A stretch of DNA of 64,000 bases from Phycisphaerales bacterium (GTDB lineage: Bacteria; Planctomycetota; Phycisphaerae; Phycisphaerales; UBA1924): positions 54,643 to 118,642 of the forward strand of contig JAJDDJ010000021.1 in the NCBI GenBank assembly GCA_029260395.1. The letters run 5' to 3'. The first letter of the stretch is position 1; each line of letters opens with the position of its first letter. Shown piece by piece: positions 1 through 9,261 of the stretch. The notes under the pieces were generated by a model. That model was not told the origin of the DNA, did no database searches, and saw only the letters and a list, made by a program, of their open reading frames with translations. The position numbers and the translations under genes are program-made.

Positions 1-540
1 TTCGCGGCCAGATGGAATCCGATCCTCGATTCATTTGATGAAGCGGGCGTGCGGTTCGCGCTGGAAGTCCACCCGACCGAGATCGCGTTCGATTCCCACA
101 CCGCTGCGCGCGCGCTGTCGGCCCTCGACAGCCGGCCCGCCTTCGGGTTCAACTTCGATCCCTCGCACCTCATCTGGCAGGGCGTGGACCCGGCGAGATT
201 CATCGATCGCTTCGCTGACCGCATCTACCACGTCCACATAAAAGACGCTGCGACCACGCTCGACGGTGCAAGCTCGATCCTCGGGTCGCACCTGTCATTC
301 GGCCACCCGAGTCGCGGCTGGGACTTCCGCTCACCGGGCCGGGGCGATGTGGATTTCGACGCGATCATCCGCTCGCTCAACCGCATCGGGTACAGCGGGC
401 CGCTGAGCGTCGAGTGGGAAGACTCTGCCATGGACCGGTTCCACGGCGCTGAGGAAGCCTGCGCCTTTGTTCGCGGCATCGAATTCCCGCCGTCGGACGT
501 CGTGTTCGACAAGGCGTTCGACAAGGAGGCCCGCTCGTGA
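1..540 (+). CDS. Sugar phosphate isomerase/epimerase (5' partial)
   Basis: The frame is open from base 1, so the gene begins upstream and about 179 residues are visible. It matches the xylose-isomerase-like TIM-barrel (AP endonuclease 2) family. The visible metal-ligand motifs are EVHPTE near residue 22, [11 protein letters not shown] near 50, HVHIKDA near 78 and SVEWED near 137. Family members isomerise or epimerise sugars or inositols in the cytoplasm with a divalent metal. It overlaps the start of the next gene by 4 bp (GTGA), so the two are co-transcribed and translationally coupled. Together with the dehydrogenase and the nearby DUF1080 protein, this suggests catabolism of oxidised (3-keto) sugars. 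The family call is firm, the substrate is unknown. Confidence 0.88.
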   Translation, partial: FAARWNPILDSFDEAGVRFALEVHPTEIAFDSHTAARALSALDSRPAFGFNFDPSHLIWQGVDPARFIDRFADRIYHVHIKDAATTLDGASSILGSHLSFGHPSRGWDFRSPGRGDVDFDAIIRSLNRIGYSGPLSVEWEDSAMDRFHGAEEACAFVRGIEFPPSDVVFDKAFDKEARS

Positions 541-1691
541 ACGCCCCCATTCGCCTGGCCATGATCGGGGGCGGACTCGATGCATTCATCGGCAGCGTCC
601 ACCGCCACGCAGCCGCGCTCGATGGGCGGTTCAGGCTCGTTGCGGGCGCGCTCTCGCGTGATCCAGCGAAGGCCAAGCGCTCCGCCGAGGAGTTCGGCAT
701 CGATCCCGCCCGGTCGCACACGTCGATCGAATCGCTGATCGATGGCGAGGCAGCACGTCCGGCCGATGAACGCGCGGAGTTGATCGCCATCGTCACGCCC
801 AACCACACGCACCACTTGATGGCGATGGCTTGTCTGAACGCTGGCTTCGGTGTGCTGATCGAAAAGCCGATGACCGTCACGAGCGCCCAGGCTCGCGACC
901 TGCGCGAGCATGCGAGCGAGCTAAAGCTTCCGTGCGTGGTGATGTACAACTACACGGGTTATCCGATGGTGCGCGAGGCGCGCGCACGAATCGCATCGGG
1001 CGAGCTCGGCACGATCCGCAAAGTGTTCGTCGAGTACCACCAGGGCTGGCTCAGCACCCGAGCCGAAACGGACGTGCCCCAGGCGATGTGGCGCACCGAC
1101 CCCGCGCTTGCGGGCCTTGGCGGCGCACTGGGTGACATCGGCACCCACGCCGAGAACATTGTTCGATTCACGACCGGGCTCGAAATCGAGTCGTTGTGCG
1201 CCGATCTCACCAGCTTCGTCGAGGGCCGAACGCTCGACGACGACGCAGCCGCCTTGCTCAGGTTCACCGGCGGTGCCAAAGGCGTGCTGACCGCGAGCCA
1301 GGTCTGCGCAGGCGAAGGCAACGGGTTCTCACTTCGTGTCTACGGCGACAAAGGCGGTCTCCGATGGCAGCAGCAAACTCCCGAGGAGCTCGAACTGCTC
1401 AGCCTCGACGGGCCGACGAGGGTGTTCACACGGGGCGGGCCTGGGCTCGGCCCCGATGCCGTCGCAGCCAGCCGAATCCCGGTGGGCCACCCGGAGGGAT
1501 TCATCGAGGCGTTCGCCAATGTCTATCGCGGTGCCGCATCGCAGGTCGAAGCCCGCAGGCAGGGGTGCGATCCCCACGCAGCCGACCTACTCGTCCCGAC
1601 CGCTGAAGCAGGTCAGCGGGGCGTGCGGTTCATCGAGTTGTGCGTCGAGAGCGCACGGGCAGGCTCCACCTGGGTTGACTGGTCAGACTGA
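537..1691 (+). CDS. Gfo/Idh/MocA family oxidoreductase
   Basis: This 384-residue protein has an N-terminal NAD(P) Rossmann fold (RLAMIGGG near residue 6), the family hallmark EKP at about 109-111 after TPNHTHHL, and a C-terminal (beta/alpha) substrate domain with DIGTH near 200 carrying the likely catalytic His. Family members oxidise or reduce a sugar or inositol hydroxyl using NAD(P). The GTG start overlaps the stop of the upstream isomerase, so the two form an operon. The partnership with a sugar isomerase and a neighbouring DUF1080 protein resembles 3-keto-sugar pathways, but the substrate cannot be read from sequence. Confidence 0.9.
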   Translation: MNAPIRLAMIGGGLDAFIGSVHRHAAALDGRFRLVAGALSRDPAKAKRSAEEFGIDPARSHTSIESLIDGEAARPADERAELIAIVTPNHTHHLMAMACLNAGFGVLIEKPMTVTSAQARDLREHASELKLPCVVMYNYTGYPMVREARARIASGELGTIRKVFVEYHQGWLSTRAETDVPQAMWRTDPALAGLGGALGDIGTHAENIVRFTTGLEIESLCADLTSFVEGRTLDDDAAALLRFTGGAKGVLTASQVCAGEGNGFSLRVYGDKGGLRWQQQTPEELELLSLDGPTRVFTRGGPGLGPDAVAASRIPVGHPEGFIEAFANVYRGAASQVEARRQGCDPHAADLLVPTAEAGQRGVRFIELCVESARAGSTWVDWSD

Positions 1692-1716
1692 GCAGCCACA
1701 CGGAATCTAGCTCGCC

Positions 1717-2982
1717 TCAGTCTTTGGCCTCGCTTGACTCGGGCACCCGCCAGCGGACATCACGAAACTCGATGCGGTTGCCGACGTGGTGCGTCTGGAA
1801 CGCGATGTGGCCCCGCTCGAAGGCATCAAGCTCCGCATCCACCATCGGCACGCCGTTGATGAACGTGCGCACGCGGTCGCCGATTGCGACGATCCGGTAG
1901 TCAAACCACGCTCCGTCGCGGGTGATGGGCTTGCCGGTCTTGGCCGCGGCCGCGTCGTAGATGCAGCCTGTAAAGTTCGTCGGGCGCGGGTCGTGGTTGT
2001 CGACCTGCGCCTCGTAGCCAAGCGGCCATGTGTCTGGGTCTTCGGGGCGCGGTACGGTGCGGAAGTAGATGCCGCTGTTGCCCGTGCGCTCGGCACCTGT
2101 CTCCCTGGGCGGAGCCACGCGCACAAGCGCTCGCAGTTCGATATCTGTGTGCTCGGCGTTACTGAACAGATGGCCCGGCCCGTCGGCTGCGATGAGCGTG
2201 CCACCCTCAAACGTAAACGAGCCCCCGCCGCGCGCGGTCCAGCCTTCGGTGTCCGTGCCGCTGAACGCGGGAGACAGGTCGCCCGGATCTGGATCGAGCG
2301 AGAGGTCGACAATCGTCAGGTTTTTGAGTCTGAGCCCTCCCTCGCCGTGGTCTTGGAACGCGATGTACCCGGTGGTGGCCCGCTCGTTGAGCGGCAGCGG
2401 CTGATCGTCCTGGCGGAAGATGCCCCTGTCGTCGAGCAACTCGTTCTGCTGGATATGCTCCCCGTTGAGCCAGACATCCAGCGTGCTCGCGACGAGCCGA
2501 ATGCGGTAGTGGTTCCATTCGCCTGCCGGCCGGGCAGCCTGCAGTCGCGGCGGGATTGCGTTGTACACGGCTCCGCAGCCGCTTCGACTTGGTTCTTTGC
2601 CATGCGAATCAAGTATCTGCACCTCGAATCCGGTGAACGCGGGATCGCCAACGCTCGTACAGCGCAGGCCGATGCCGCTGTTGCCGCCGGGCGGGATGAG
2701 GAAGTCGGCCTCGAGTTCGAAATCGCGGTACATCTTGGCGGTCCTCAACCAGCCGCCCCGCCCGGGGTTAACCACGCGGATCTCTCCGTCGACGACGCCC
2801 CAGGCACTGAGATCGCCCCCAAACATAGCATCGAAGCCGGTGAGGTCATGACCATTGAACAGCTGTTGGCGATCGGAGACCGGATCCTCCTGTCCCACCG
2901 CCCCACCGACGGGCCCCAAGCACAGCGCGGCCGATGCGAGCAGCAACGTCATCAACCTGCAGCGGAAGATCGAGTTCATCAT
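1717..2982 (-). CDS. Exported protein with two DUF1080 (3-keto-disaccharide hydrolase) domains
   Basis: About 421 residues. I chose the ATG at 2982 because it begins a signal peptide (basic start, then MTLLLASAALCLG, cleavage near GAVGQ). The open frame further upstream runs into the divergent halogenase-like gene. Two concanavalin-like DUF1080 domains follow: residues about 35-215, opening with LFNGHDLTGF, and about 225-415, opening with FSGTDTEGWTARGG. Each carries a GNSGI motif typical of the family. Members of this Pfam family have been shown to hydrolyse 3-keto-glycosides. The gene converges on the isomerase/dehydrogenase pair, so it may feed them by releasing keto-sugars outside the cytoplasm. 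Tandem duplication inside one protein is common in planctomycetes. Confidence 0.85.
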   Translation of the reverse strand: MMNSIFRCRLMTLLLASAALCLGPVGGAVGQEDPVSDRQQLFNGHDLTGFDAMFGGDLSAWGVVDGEIRVVNPGRGGWLRTAKMYRDFELEADFLIPPGGNSGIGLRCTSVGDPAFTGFEVQILDSHGKEPSRSGCGAVYNAIPPRLQAARPAGEWNHYRIRLVASTLDVWLNGEHIQQNELLDDRGIFRQDDQPLPLNERATTGYIAFQDHGEGGLRLKNLTIVDLSLDPDPGDLSPAFSGTDTEGWTARGGGSFTFEGGTLIAADGPGHLFSNAEHTDIELRALVRVAPPRETGAERTGNSGIYFRTVPRPEDPDTWPLGYEAQVDNHDPRPTNFTGCIYDAAAAKTGKPITRDGAWFDYRIVAIGDRVRTFINGVPMVDAELDAFERGHIAFQTHHVGNRIEFRDVRWRVPESSEAKD

Positions 2983-3141
2983 GCACACAGTGTAACCGAG
3001 GTGCCGGCCGCCATGCGCGGGCCAAGTCCGCTGTCGGGTTATAGCTAAGCGTTTCCATCCCCGTTCGGGCGGATCGCGCTGTCCGGCCTCGCCGATTCGG
3101 TCGATAGCGCCCCACCCACTTACCACGCAGGAGCCCCCCGA

Positions 3142-4671
3142 ATGATCCAGCCGAAACCGACTCAGAGAGTCAAGCGGGTCGTCATCCTGGGCGGCGGCAC
3201 AGCTGGGTTCCTGGCCGGACTCGCGTTTCGTCAGCAGCTCCCGGAACTCGATGTGGTCATCGTGCGATCCAAGAAGATGGGCGTGATCGGCGTGGGCGAG
3301 GGCACCATCGTCTCGGTCGTTCACTTTTTGCACAACTTCCTTGGGCTGGATTCCAAAGAATTCCATCGCGCCGTCGAACCGAGCATCAAGCTGGGCATCC
3401 GCTACCTCTGGGGCGAGCGGCCGTACTTCAACTACACCTTCACGCCACAGCTCTCAGCGCCCAAACCGGGGCTGCGGCTGCCCGCGGGCTACTACTGCCA
3501 CGACGAGTTTGACTTCGCGGACATGACCTCAGCGTTGATGTGCCACGACAAGGCCTGCCTGCGCACACCGTCGGGAGAGCCAGCCCTTCGGGGCGGCTTC
3601 GCCTACCACCTTGAGAACGAAAAATTTGTCGAGCACCTGGAGACACTCGCCGACAATGTCGGCCTGACCAAGATCGACGATGTGGTCACCGGAGTTGAGC
3701 GAGGACCGAGAGGCGTGGAGGCCCTTCGCCTCGAATCAGGCGACCGGGTTGATGGTGATTTCTTCATCGACTGCTCGGGCTTCCGCAGCGAGTTGCTCGG
3801 CTCAACCGAGGGCGCCGAGTACGTGCGCTTCGATGATGCCCTGCTGTGCGATCGAGCCATCGTCGGAGGCTGGGCCCGGACCGACGAGCCCTACCACCCC
3901 TACACCACAGCCGAGACGATGGACGCAGGCTGGTCATGGCAGATCGAGCACGACCGCGCGATTAATCGCGGGTACGTCTTCTCATCGGCGTTCATGTCCG
4001 ACGACGAGGCGCAGGCAGAGTTCAAACGCAAGAACCCGGCTCTTGGCAATGTTCGGGCGGTCCCGTTCCCCGCGGGGGCATATCGCGATTCCTGGATCGG
4101 TAACGTGATTGCGCTGGGCAACTCGGCGGGCTTTGTCGAGCCTCTGGAGGCCACGGCGATTGGCATGATCTGCGACGGCGTGCTCAACACCGTCCGCGTA
4201 TTCGAGGCCTCTGGATGCCAGCCCATGGAAGCGCAGCGGAAGCAATTCAACCAGATGACCTTCAAGAACTGGACGATCATCCGCGACTTTCTCGCGCTGC
4301 ACTACAAGTACAACACTCGGCTTGATACCAAGTTCTGGCGAGCAGCGCGCGCCGATGTCGCGATGGGTGATCTCGGCCCCCTGTGCGAGTTCTATGAAGC
4401 GGTCGGCCCCGACCTCTCACTTCTCGGGCCCGATCTCAAGCGAGACTTCTTCGGCGCGGACGGCTACCTCGCCATGCTCGTGGGCCAGCGCGTGCCGTAT
4501 GAACGCTCGGTCATGCTCAGCGGTGCCGAGACGGACCAATGGGCCGCGCTAAAGGACACCATCCGCCTGCGCGCCCGCGACGGCATGGGCGTCGCAGAGT
4601 GCTGCGCGCACCTTCGCGAGCACGGCCTGCCGGGCAAGCTTCAGGGCCAGGGTGCTCTGGGCTGGGCATAG
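3142..4671 (+). CDS. Flavin-dependent tryptophan halogenase-like protein
   Basis: This 509-residue protein has an N-terminal FAD-binding motif (GGGTAGFLAG, residues 18-27), the lysine equivalent to the catalytic Lys of PrnA/RebH in SIKLGIRYLW (K83), a WSW-Q-I segment near 264 corresponding to the halogenase WxWxIP motif, and EPLEATAIGMI near 335 containing the conserved Glu. The Pro of WxWxIP is replaced by Glu. Family enzymes use FADH2, oxygen and halide to halogenate aromatic substrates, but many environmental homologues have unknown substrates and may be monooxygenases. No biosynthetic cluster surrounds it. The ATG follows a GGAG-type ribosome site. Confidence 0.85.
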   Translation: MIQPKPTQRVKRVVILGGGTAGFLAGLAFRQQLPELDVVIVRSKKMGVIGVGEGTIVSVVHFLHNFLGLDSKEFHRAVEPSIKLGIRYLWGERPYFNYTFTPQLSAPKPGLRLPAGYYCHDEFDFADMTSALMCHDKACLRTPSGEPALRGGFAYHLENEKFVEHLETLADNVGLTKIDDVVTGVERGPRGVEALRLESGDRVDGDFFIDCSGFRSELLGSTEGAEYVRFDDALLCDRAIVGGWARTDEPYHPYTTAETMDAGWSWQIEHDRAINRGYVFSSAFMSDDEAQAEFKRKNPALGNVRAVPFPAGAYRDSWIGNVIALGNSAGFVEPLEATAIGMICDGVLNTVRVFEASGCQPMEAQRKQFNQMTFKNWTIIRDFLALHYKYNTRLDTKFWRAARADVAMGDLGPLCEFYEAVGPDLSLLGPDLKRDFFGADGYLAMLVGQRVPYERSVMLSGAETDQWAALKDTIRLRARDGMGVAECCAHLREHGLPGKLQGQGALGWA

Positions 4672-4877
4672 CTCGGCGGGGTATCGGACACGCCGTCACA
4701 CCGAACGTCCGCAAACCATACCAGCCAACAAGGATTTTGGTCCGAATAACACGATTTTTTCGTAACTGGTGATTTGACCGGTGGATAGCCTCCATATTCA
4801 GGTATGCTGCATGCTTCACGGGTCGCCCGAAACGGCGCCCCTTCACGAGAGACCCCGAGGAAAATGGGAGACAAGAT
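4672..4877. other. Intergenic region upstream of the PEP-CTERM-like gene
   Basis: A 206-bp AT-richer leader separates the halogenase stop from the exported protein gene. It contains a T-run after CGATTTTTTCG near 4754 and presumably the promoter of the downstream gene. A TTGACC hexamer near 4773 has no convincing partner at standard spacing. No ORF or RNA gene is recognisable. Confidence 0.4.
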
Positions 4878-5549
4878 ATGAGCCGACGTGATACGACCGC
4901 CGTTCTGGCGTCCCGCTGGGCCGCCTACTCCGCCGCTGGTGCCGCCGCCGCCGTCGCTGGCATCGCCACGACCGAGGCGTCCGCCGACATTACTGTGATC
5001 GATGTGAATGTGAACCTCGAAGACCGCACCCAGGGTGACGGCTACTTCGATGTGTTCGGCCCCTACGGCTTCGGTGCCGCGGGCGCTTCGTTCGTGTTCC
5101 AGCAGGCCTTTAATGAGACCGGCTCGAACGAAGGCGTCCTGACCATGATCGGCGGCGGCGCGATTGCCATCGCCGGTTTCACGGCTGGCGCTTACAACTA
5201 CCCGTCCAACCTCGCCTACGGCGCCGATCTCGGTGCGCAGGTCTTCGGTGTGGCCGCTGGCGCCCGCGGCGACATGGCTTGGGGCGGCGGCTACACCAGC
5301 AGCCAGTTCCTGAACGCCGGCATCTCCTACGTCGGCTTCTCGTTTGACCTCGGCGGCGGCACTCAGTACGGCTGGGCCGAGCTCGACATGGCGGGTGCCC
5401 CTGACAACCGCGCGTTCTTCAGCCGCTACGCCTACGGCGACGTTGGCGATGACGTGGCCGTCGGCCAGATTCCCGCCCCGGGTTCGCTGGCCGCGCTGGC
5501 CATGGGTGCTGCGGGCATTAGCGGCCTTCGCCGCAGCCGTCGCGCCTGA
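4878..5549 (+). CDS. PEP-CTERM-like exported protein
   Basis: A 223-residue protein with a twin-Arg-containing N terminus (MSRRDTT), an Ala-rich hydrophobic segment (residues about 15-32) and cleavage near ASA-D. The Gly/Ala/aromatic-rich middle is probably beta-rich. The C terminus has the sorting-signal layout: IPAPGSLAALAMG, a short hydrophobic stretch and a basic end, RRSRRA. Such proteins are recognised by an exosortase-like system and displayed or released at the surface. Pro-Ala-Pro-Gly rather than Pro-Glu-Pro is typical of Phycisphaerae variants, as far as I recall. The central domain is not recognised. The gene stands alone with its own terminator. Confidence 0.8.
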   Translation: MSRRDTTAVLASRWAAYSAAGAAAAVAGIATTEASADITVIDVNVNLEDRTQGDGYFDVFGPYGFGAAGASFVFQQAFNETGSNEGVLTMIGGGAIAIAGFTAGAYNYPSNLAYGADLGAQVFGVAAGARGDMAWGGGYTSSQFLNAGISYVGFSFDLGGGTQYGWAELDMAGAPDNRAFFSRYAYGDVGDDVAVGQIPAPGSLAALAMGAAGISGLRRSRRA

Positions 5550-5586
5550 GCCAAGTCCAACGGCTCTTCAGACTCTGATCCTCAAG

Positions 5587-5616
5587 GCCGCCCGCCACGC
5601 GCGGGCGGCTTTCTTT
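5587..5616 (+). terminator. Rho-independent terminator
   Basis: A perfect 9-bp GC stem (GCCGCCCGC paired with GCGGGCGGC, loop CACGC) is followed by TTTCTTT. It lies 38 bp after the stop of the PEP-CTERM-like gene and separates it from the phosphodiesterase fusion. Confidence 0.85.
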
Positions 5617-5754
5617 GCGCCATGGCCTTGGTCCGAGAAAGATCCACAAACTGACTCCCGTTGGATCGATCGGGCTCGGTCACACGGCCCCACTGACCGA
5701 TGAATGAGTTGGATATTCCATCGAATCGCGCCGACGGTGCAGAGGAAGGTAGTC

Positions 5755-8472
5755 ATGGACGAATCGGGCTCGAAAAAGTTGCTGCTCATCGGCTGGGACG
5801 GCGCGGACTGGGACCACATCAACCCACTGCTTGAGCAGGGGCTGCTCCCGAACCTCAAGGCGTTCATCGAAGCGGGCACGACTGGCAATCTCGCCACGCT
5901 CGGTCCGGTGCTCTCGCCCATGCTTTGGAACTCCGTCGCCACCGGCAAGCACGCCTACAAGCACGGCATCCACGGCTTTACCGAGCCCGATCGGCAGAAC
6001 GGCGGGGCTCGCCCATTTAGCAGCTACTCGCGCAAGACCAAGGCGATATGGAACATGCTCTCCCAGCGGGGCATGAAGACCAACGTCATCAACTGGTGGG
6101 CAAGCCACCCCGCCGAGCCCATCGATGGCTGCGTCGTTACCAATATCTACTCGGGCATCAAACCGGGCAAAGATGGGCCGATCATTCCCCAGGGAGCGAT
6201 CCACCCCGAAGAGCGTCGCAAGGACATCGGCCGCTTCAAGGTCTTCCCGCAAGAACTGACCGCTGAGCAGATCTGTGCGTTCATTCCCAACGCCGACCGC
6301 ATCAAGCAGGACGAGGATTCCCGGCTTGAAACCTTCGCCAAGGTCTTCAGCGAGACGCTCACGACGCACGCTGTGGCTACCGCTGTCATGGAGAACGAGC
6401 CCTGGGACGTGATGGCGATCTACTACACTTGCCATGACCATTTCGCACACGCCTTTATGCCGTTCCACCCGCCGCGGCTGCCCTGGGTCCCGGAGGAAGA
6501 CTTCGAGATCTTCAAGGACGTGCTCACGGGTGCGTACCGGTTCAGCGACTTGATGCTGGGCAGGCTGCTGCAACTGAGTAACGAAGACACGACAGTCATC
6601 ATCTGCTCGGACCACGGGTTCGAGTCGGGCAGCCTTCGCACGCTCGGCAACCCTCGCGAGCCCGCAGGCCCCGCCGCCGACCACCGGCAATACGGAATAT
6701 TCCTGGCCAAAGGCCCCAACATCCGAGCGGGCGAGAAGGTCTATGGCGCGAGCCTCATCGATCTCGCTCCGACCATGCTGGCAGCCCTCGATCTGCCAGT
6801 TGGTGATGACATGGACGGCCGGCCGCTGCTCGAGATTTTCAAGGAACAGCCAGACGTACAGACCATCCCGAGCTGGGATGATGTGGACGGCCCGCACCCC
6901 GACGGCGTGCACGCCGAAGAATCGCCACTTGATCCTGAGGAGGCCGCCGAGCTCCTCAACCAGTTCGTCGCGCTGGGCTATATCGACGACCCGGGCGCCG
7001 ACAAGCAGAAGCAGTACGACAACGCAGAGATCGAGTGCGACTACAACCTCGCGCAGAACTACCTCTTTGCGTCCAAGCCACAGGAGGCGATCCCGCTGCT
7101 TGAGGGCTTGGTCAGGCGTTCGCCGTGGGAGGACCGATTTATTCAGCAGCTCATCAGCGCGTACCGTCGGGCGGGCAGGCTTCGGGCGGCAATCGACCTG
7201 ATCGAACGCGCGTATCGGCTCGACGAGAAGACGCACGTCGGAATCCACCTGCTCTACGCCGAACTCAAGGCCGCTTATGGCGCGGGTATCGAGGAGATCG
7301 AGCCGGTTCTTGAGCGGGCCTCAAAGTCCAATGCGCTCACCCCTTCGATGCTCAACCGCCTCGCGGCGCTGTACGCATCGGACCGCCGGTGGGAAGACGC
7401 CGAACGGCTCTACCAACGTTCGGCAAAGCTCAACCCGGATGACGCGCGCGCGCACCAGGGGTTGTCCCGCGTTTACTGCCGGCTTGGTCGAAACCAGGAA
7501 ACGATCGACCACGCCCTGACCGCGACAGCGTTGATCTTTCGTCTGCCGCACGCGCACCTCAACTTGGGCATCGCACTCGCCCGCTCGGGGCATCCAGAGC
7601 AGGCCGAGACGGCATTCCAAACGGCGCTCCAGATCTCGCCCGGCTTCGTGCACGCGCACCGGGCTCTGTCTCGATTGTACAAGAACCGGCTGCAGGACTT
7701 CGCGCGCGCCGCTGAGCATCAGGTTATGGTCCAGCAGTACTCGGCTGTTCGCTCGCGTGAGCAGCAGATGCGCCGCCAAGCCAAAGCAGCACCCATGCCC
7801 GCCGAACTGCCGGATCTGCCCACCGAGGCGCAGCGCCGCGAGCAGCTTCTCAGCGAGCGGCCCGACCGCGTGGATGAACGCAAGCCGTCTGGCAAGGAGT
7901 TCGTGCTTGTTTCCGGGCTGCCGCGCTCGGGCACGTCGCTGATGATGCAAATGCTGGAAGCCGCCGGGCTACCTCCCAAAACCGATGGTGAGCGCAGCCC
8001 CGACAAAGACAACCCCAAAGGGTACTACGAGTGGGAAGCGATCAAGAAGATCCAGACCGACCGCAAGCTGCTCGATGAAGAAGGTCTCGAGGCCAAGGCG
8101 ATCAAAGTCATCTCGATGCTGCTCAAGCAGATGCCCTACCAGCACCGTTACAAGGTGATCTTCATGACGCGCCCGATTGAAGAGGTGGCCGCATCGCAAG
8201 CCAAAATGATCGACCACCGTGGCACCGGCGGCTCGGAGCAGAGCGAGGCCGAACTTGTTCGCACACTCTCGACGCACCGGACCGAGATCATCTCGTGGCT
8301 GGAGAACCACCCACGCGTCGAGTTCCTGCAAGTGGACTATCCGTCGCTGGTAAAGGACCCAAAGACCATCGTCCCCCGCATCGCGGCTTTCCTAGGCGAA
8401 GCGCTGCATGACCCGGAGGCGATGTACGGCCCCATCGACAGCGGGCTCTACCGTAACCGGTCCAAGAGCTAG
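5755..8472 (+). CDS. Type I phosphodiesterase/alkaline phosphatase - TPR - sulfotransferase fusion
   Basis: 905 residues from the ATG at 5755, chosen because AGAGGAAGG sits just upstream; the longer frame from 5704 adds 17 unlikely residues. Domain 1 (about 1-380) is an alkaline-phosphatase-superfamily phosphodiesterase: LLLIGWDGADW (metal Asp), VLSPMLWNSVATGK (candidate Ser nucleophile) and CSDHGFESG. Domain 2 (about 425-680) is a run of tetratricopeptide repeats. Domain 3 (about 715-905) is a sulfotransferase with the PAPS phosphate loop SGLPRSGTSLM and a downstream MTRPIEEVAASQ helix. There is no signal peptide, so it should act in the cytoplasm. Each family is well known; this three-part combination is unusual. 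It may build or trim sulfated or phospho-modified glycans. The substrate is unknown. Confidence 0.85.
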   Translation: MDESGSKKLLLIGWDGADWDHINPLLEQGLLPNLKAFIEAGTTGNLATLGPVLSPMLWNSVATGKHAYKHGIHGFTEPDRQNGGARPFSSYSRKTKAIWNMLSQRGMKTNVINWWASHPAEPIDGCVVTNIYSGIKPGKDGPIIPQGAIHPEERRKDIGRFKVFPQELTAEQICAFIPNADRIKQDEDSRLETFAKVFSETLTTHAVATAVMENEPWDVMAIYYTCHDHFAHAFMPFHPPRLPWVPEEDFEIFKDVLTGAYRFSDLMLGRLLQLSNEDTTVIICSDHGFESGSLRTLGNPREPAGPAADHRQYGIFLAKGPNIRAGEKVYGASLIDLAPTMLAALDLPVGDDMDGRPLLEIFKEQPDVQTIPSWDDVDGPHPDGVHAEESPLDPEEAAELLNQFVALGYIDDPGADKQKQYDNAEIECDYNLAQNYLFASKPQEAIPLLEGLVRRSPWEDRFIQQLISAYRRAGRLRAAIDLIERAYRLDEKTHVGIHLLYAELKAAYGAGIEEIEPVLERASKSNALTPSMLNRLAALYASDRRWEDAERLYQRSAKLNPDDARAHQGLSRVYCRLGRNQETIDHALTATALIFRLPHAHLNLGIALARSGHPEQAETAFQTALQISPGFVHAHRALSRLYKNRLQDFARAAEHQVMVQQYSAVRSREQQMRRQAKAAPMPAELPDLPTEAQRREQLLSERPDRVDERKPSGKEFVLVSGLPRSGTSLMMQMLEAAGLPPKTDGERSPDKDNPKGYYEWEAIKKIQTDRKLLDEEGLEAKAIKVISMLLKQMPYQHRYKVIFMTRPIEEVAASQAKMIDHRGTGGSEQSEAELVRTLSTHRTEIISWLENHPRVEFLQVDYPSLVKDPKTIVPRIAAFLGEALHDPEAMYGPIDSGLYRNRSKS

Positions 8473-8481
8473 AGCTGGCGC

Positions 8482-9261
8482 TCAGGGAATCCCGCTGGTA
8501 CCCGGCTTCCATCGCTTGATCTGGTCAGGGCTGGAATCAAGTACAGGGATGCCACCAGCTTGGCTGAGCACACCGGTGATGACCACCGGCTCGCCGACCA
8601 GTTCGAGTACTTGATCGGGTAGCAGGGTTGAGCCATCGACTCGCAACAGCGGGAGCGATTCGTCACCGGCCAGCGCGGGAGCGGCCACGATCGCGGCGAT
8701 GCCGCCACGAAGGCACAAGATCGCGCACGCTTTGTGCCCTTTGCCATCCCCCGGCTTCATCGCCCCCGTGTAGCACTTTGAATCGAGTATCTCCCCCACT
8801 ATTCGTATCGAGCGGGGCTCACTCATGGTCGGCGGCAAGCTCGCAGAGCCTTCGGCTAGCTCACGGATCGCGTCCTCGCCGTCGGCGACCAGCAGCACAC
8901 GCCTGCCCCCTCGCGCCTGAACCGTGCCTGTGAGTACGCAGCGCTTTCCATCAAACAGCGTGGTTCGATCCGCCACGCCCGCCTTCATTGTGCTCGCGAG
9001 CAGGTAGCTGTGCCCGTCGTCGCCAGCGAGCAACGGATGGGGCTCGATGAACACGGTGCCCGACCACCGCGCCTCGCCCGCGGCAACGTGCTCGGTTACG
9101 CCCGGGTCTCGCTGAACGCTCGCCATCGCCCCCGCCAGAGCTCCGGCCACAATAACGAGCAGCGGTACGGCGACCATCACAAACAGCCGGTAGCGTCGCG
9201 GCAAGGGCAGGTATCCAACGTATATGCCGTGCGGTCCATCCTGCGTCGGGTCAGCCGTCAC
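8482..9261 (-). CDS. Membrane-anchored hypothetical protein of the Rieske operon
   Basis: 259 residues. The GTG start overlaps the end of the Rieske gene by 11 bp. One N-terminal transmembrane helix (about residues 26-48, LFVMVAVPLLVIVAGALAG) anchors a soluble domain, presumably periplasmic. The C-terminal half contains GEILDSKCYTGAMKPGDGKG followed by HKACAILCLRGG, a Cys-rich signature with four closely placed potential metal or redox residues (three Cys and one His). I recognise no named family. Being last in a Rieske/ferric-reductase operon, it is probably an electron-transfer or assembly partner (inference). It converges on the phosphodiesterase fusion with only 9 bp between stops, with no separate terminator. 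Confidence 0.7.
   Translation of the reverse strand: MTADPTQDGPHGIYVGYLPLPRRYRLFVMVAVPLLVIVAGALAGAMASVQRDPGVTEHVAAGEARWSGTVFIEPHPLLAGDDGHSYLLASTMKAGVADRTTLFDGKRCVLTGTVQARGGRRVLLVADGEDAIRELAEGSASLPPTMSEPRSIRIVGEILDSKCYTGAMKPGDGKGHKACAILCLRGGIAAIVAAPALAGDESLPLLRVDGSTLLPDQVLELVGEPVVITGVLSQAGGIPVLDSSPDQIKRWKPGTSGIP

Noticed and set aside
1786..3048. 420-codon plus-strand frame opposite the DUF1080 gene
   Set aside because: Shadow of the minus-strand protein, which has a signal peptide and two clear DUF1080 domains.
5680..7248. 522-codon minus-strand frame opposite the phosphodiesterase fusion
   Set aside because: Antisense shadow of a strongly conserved plus-strand protein.
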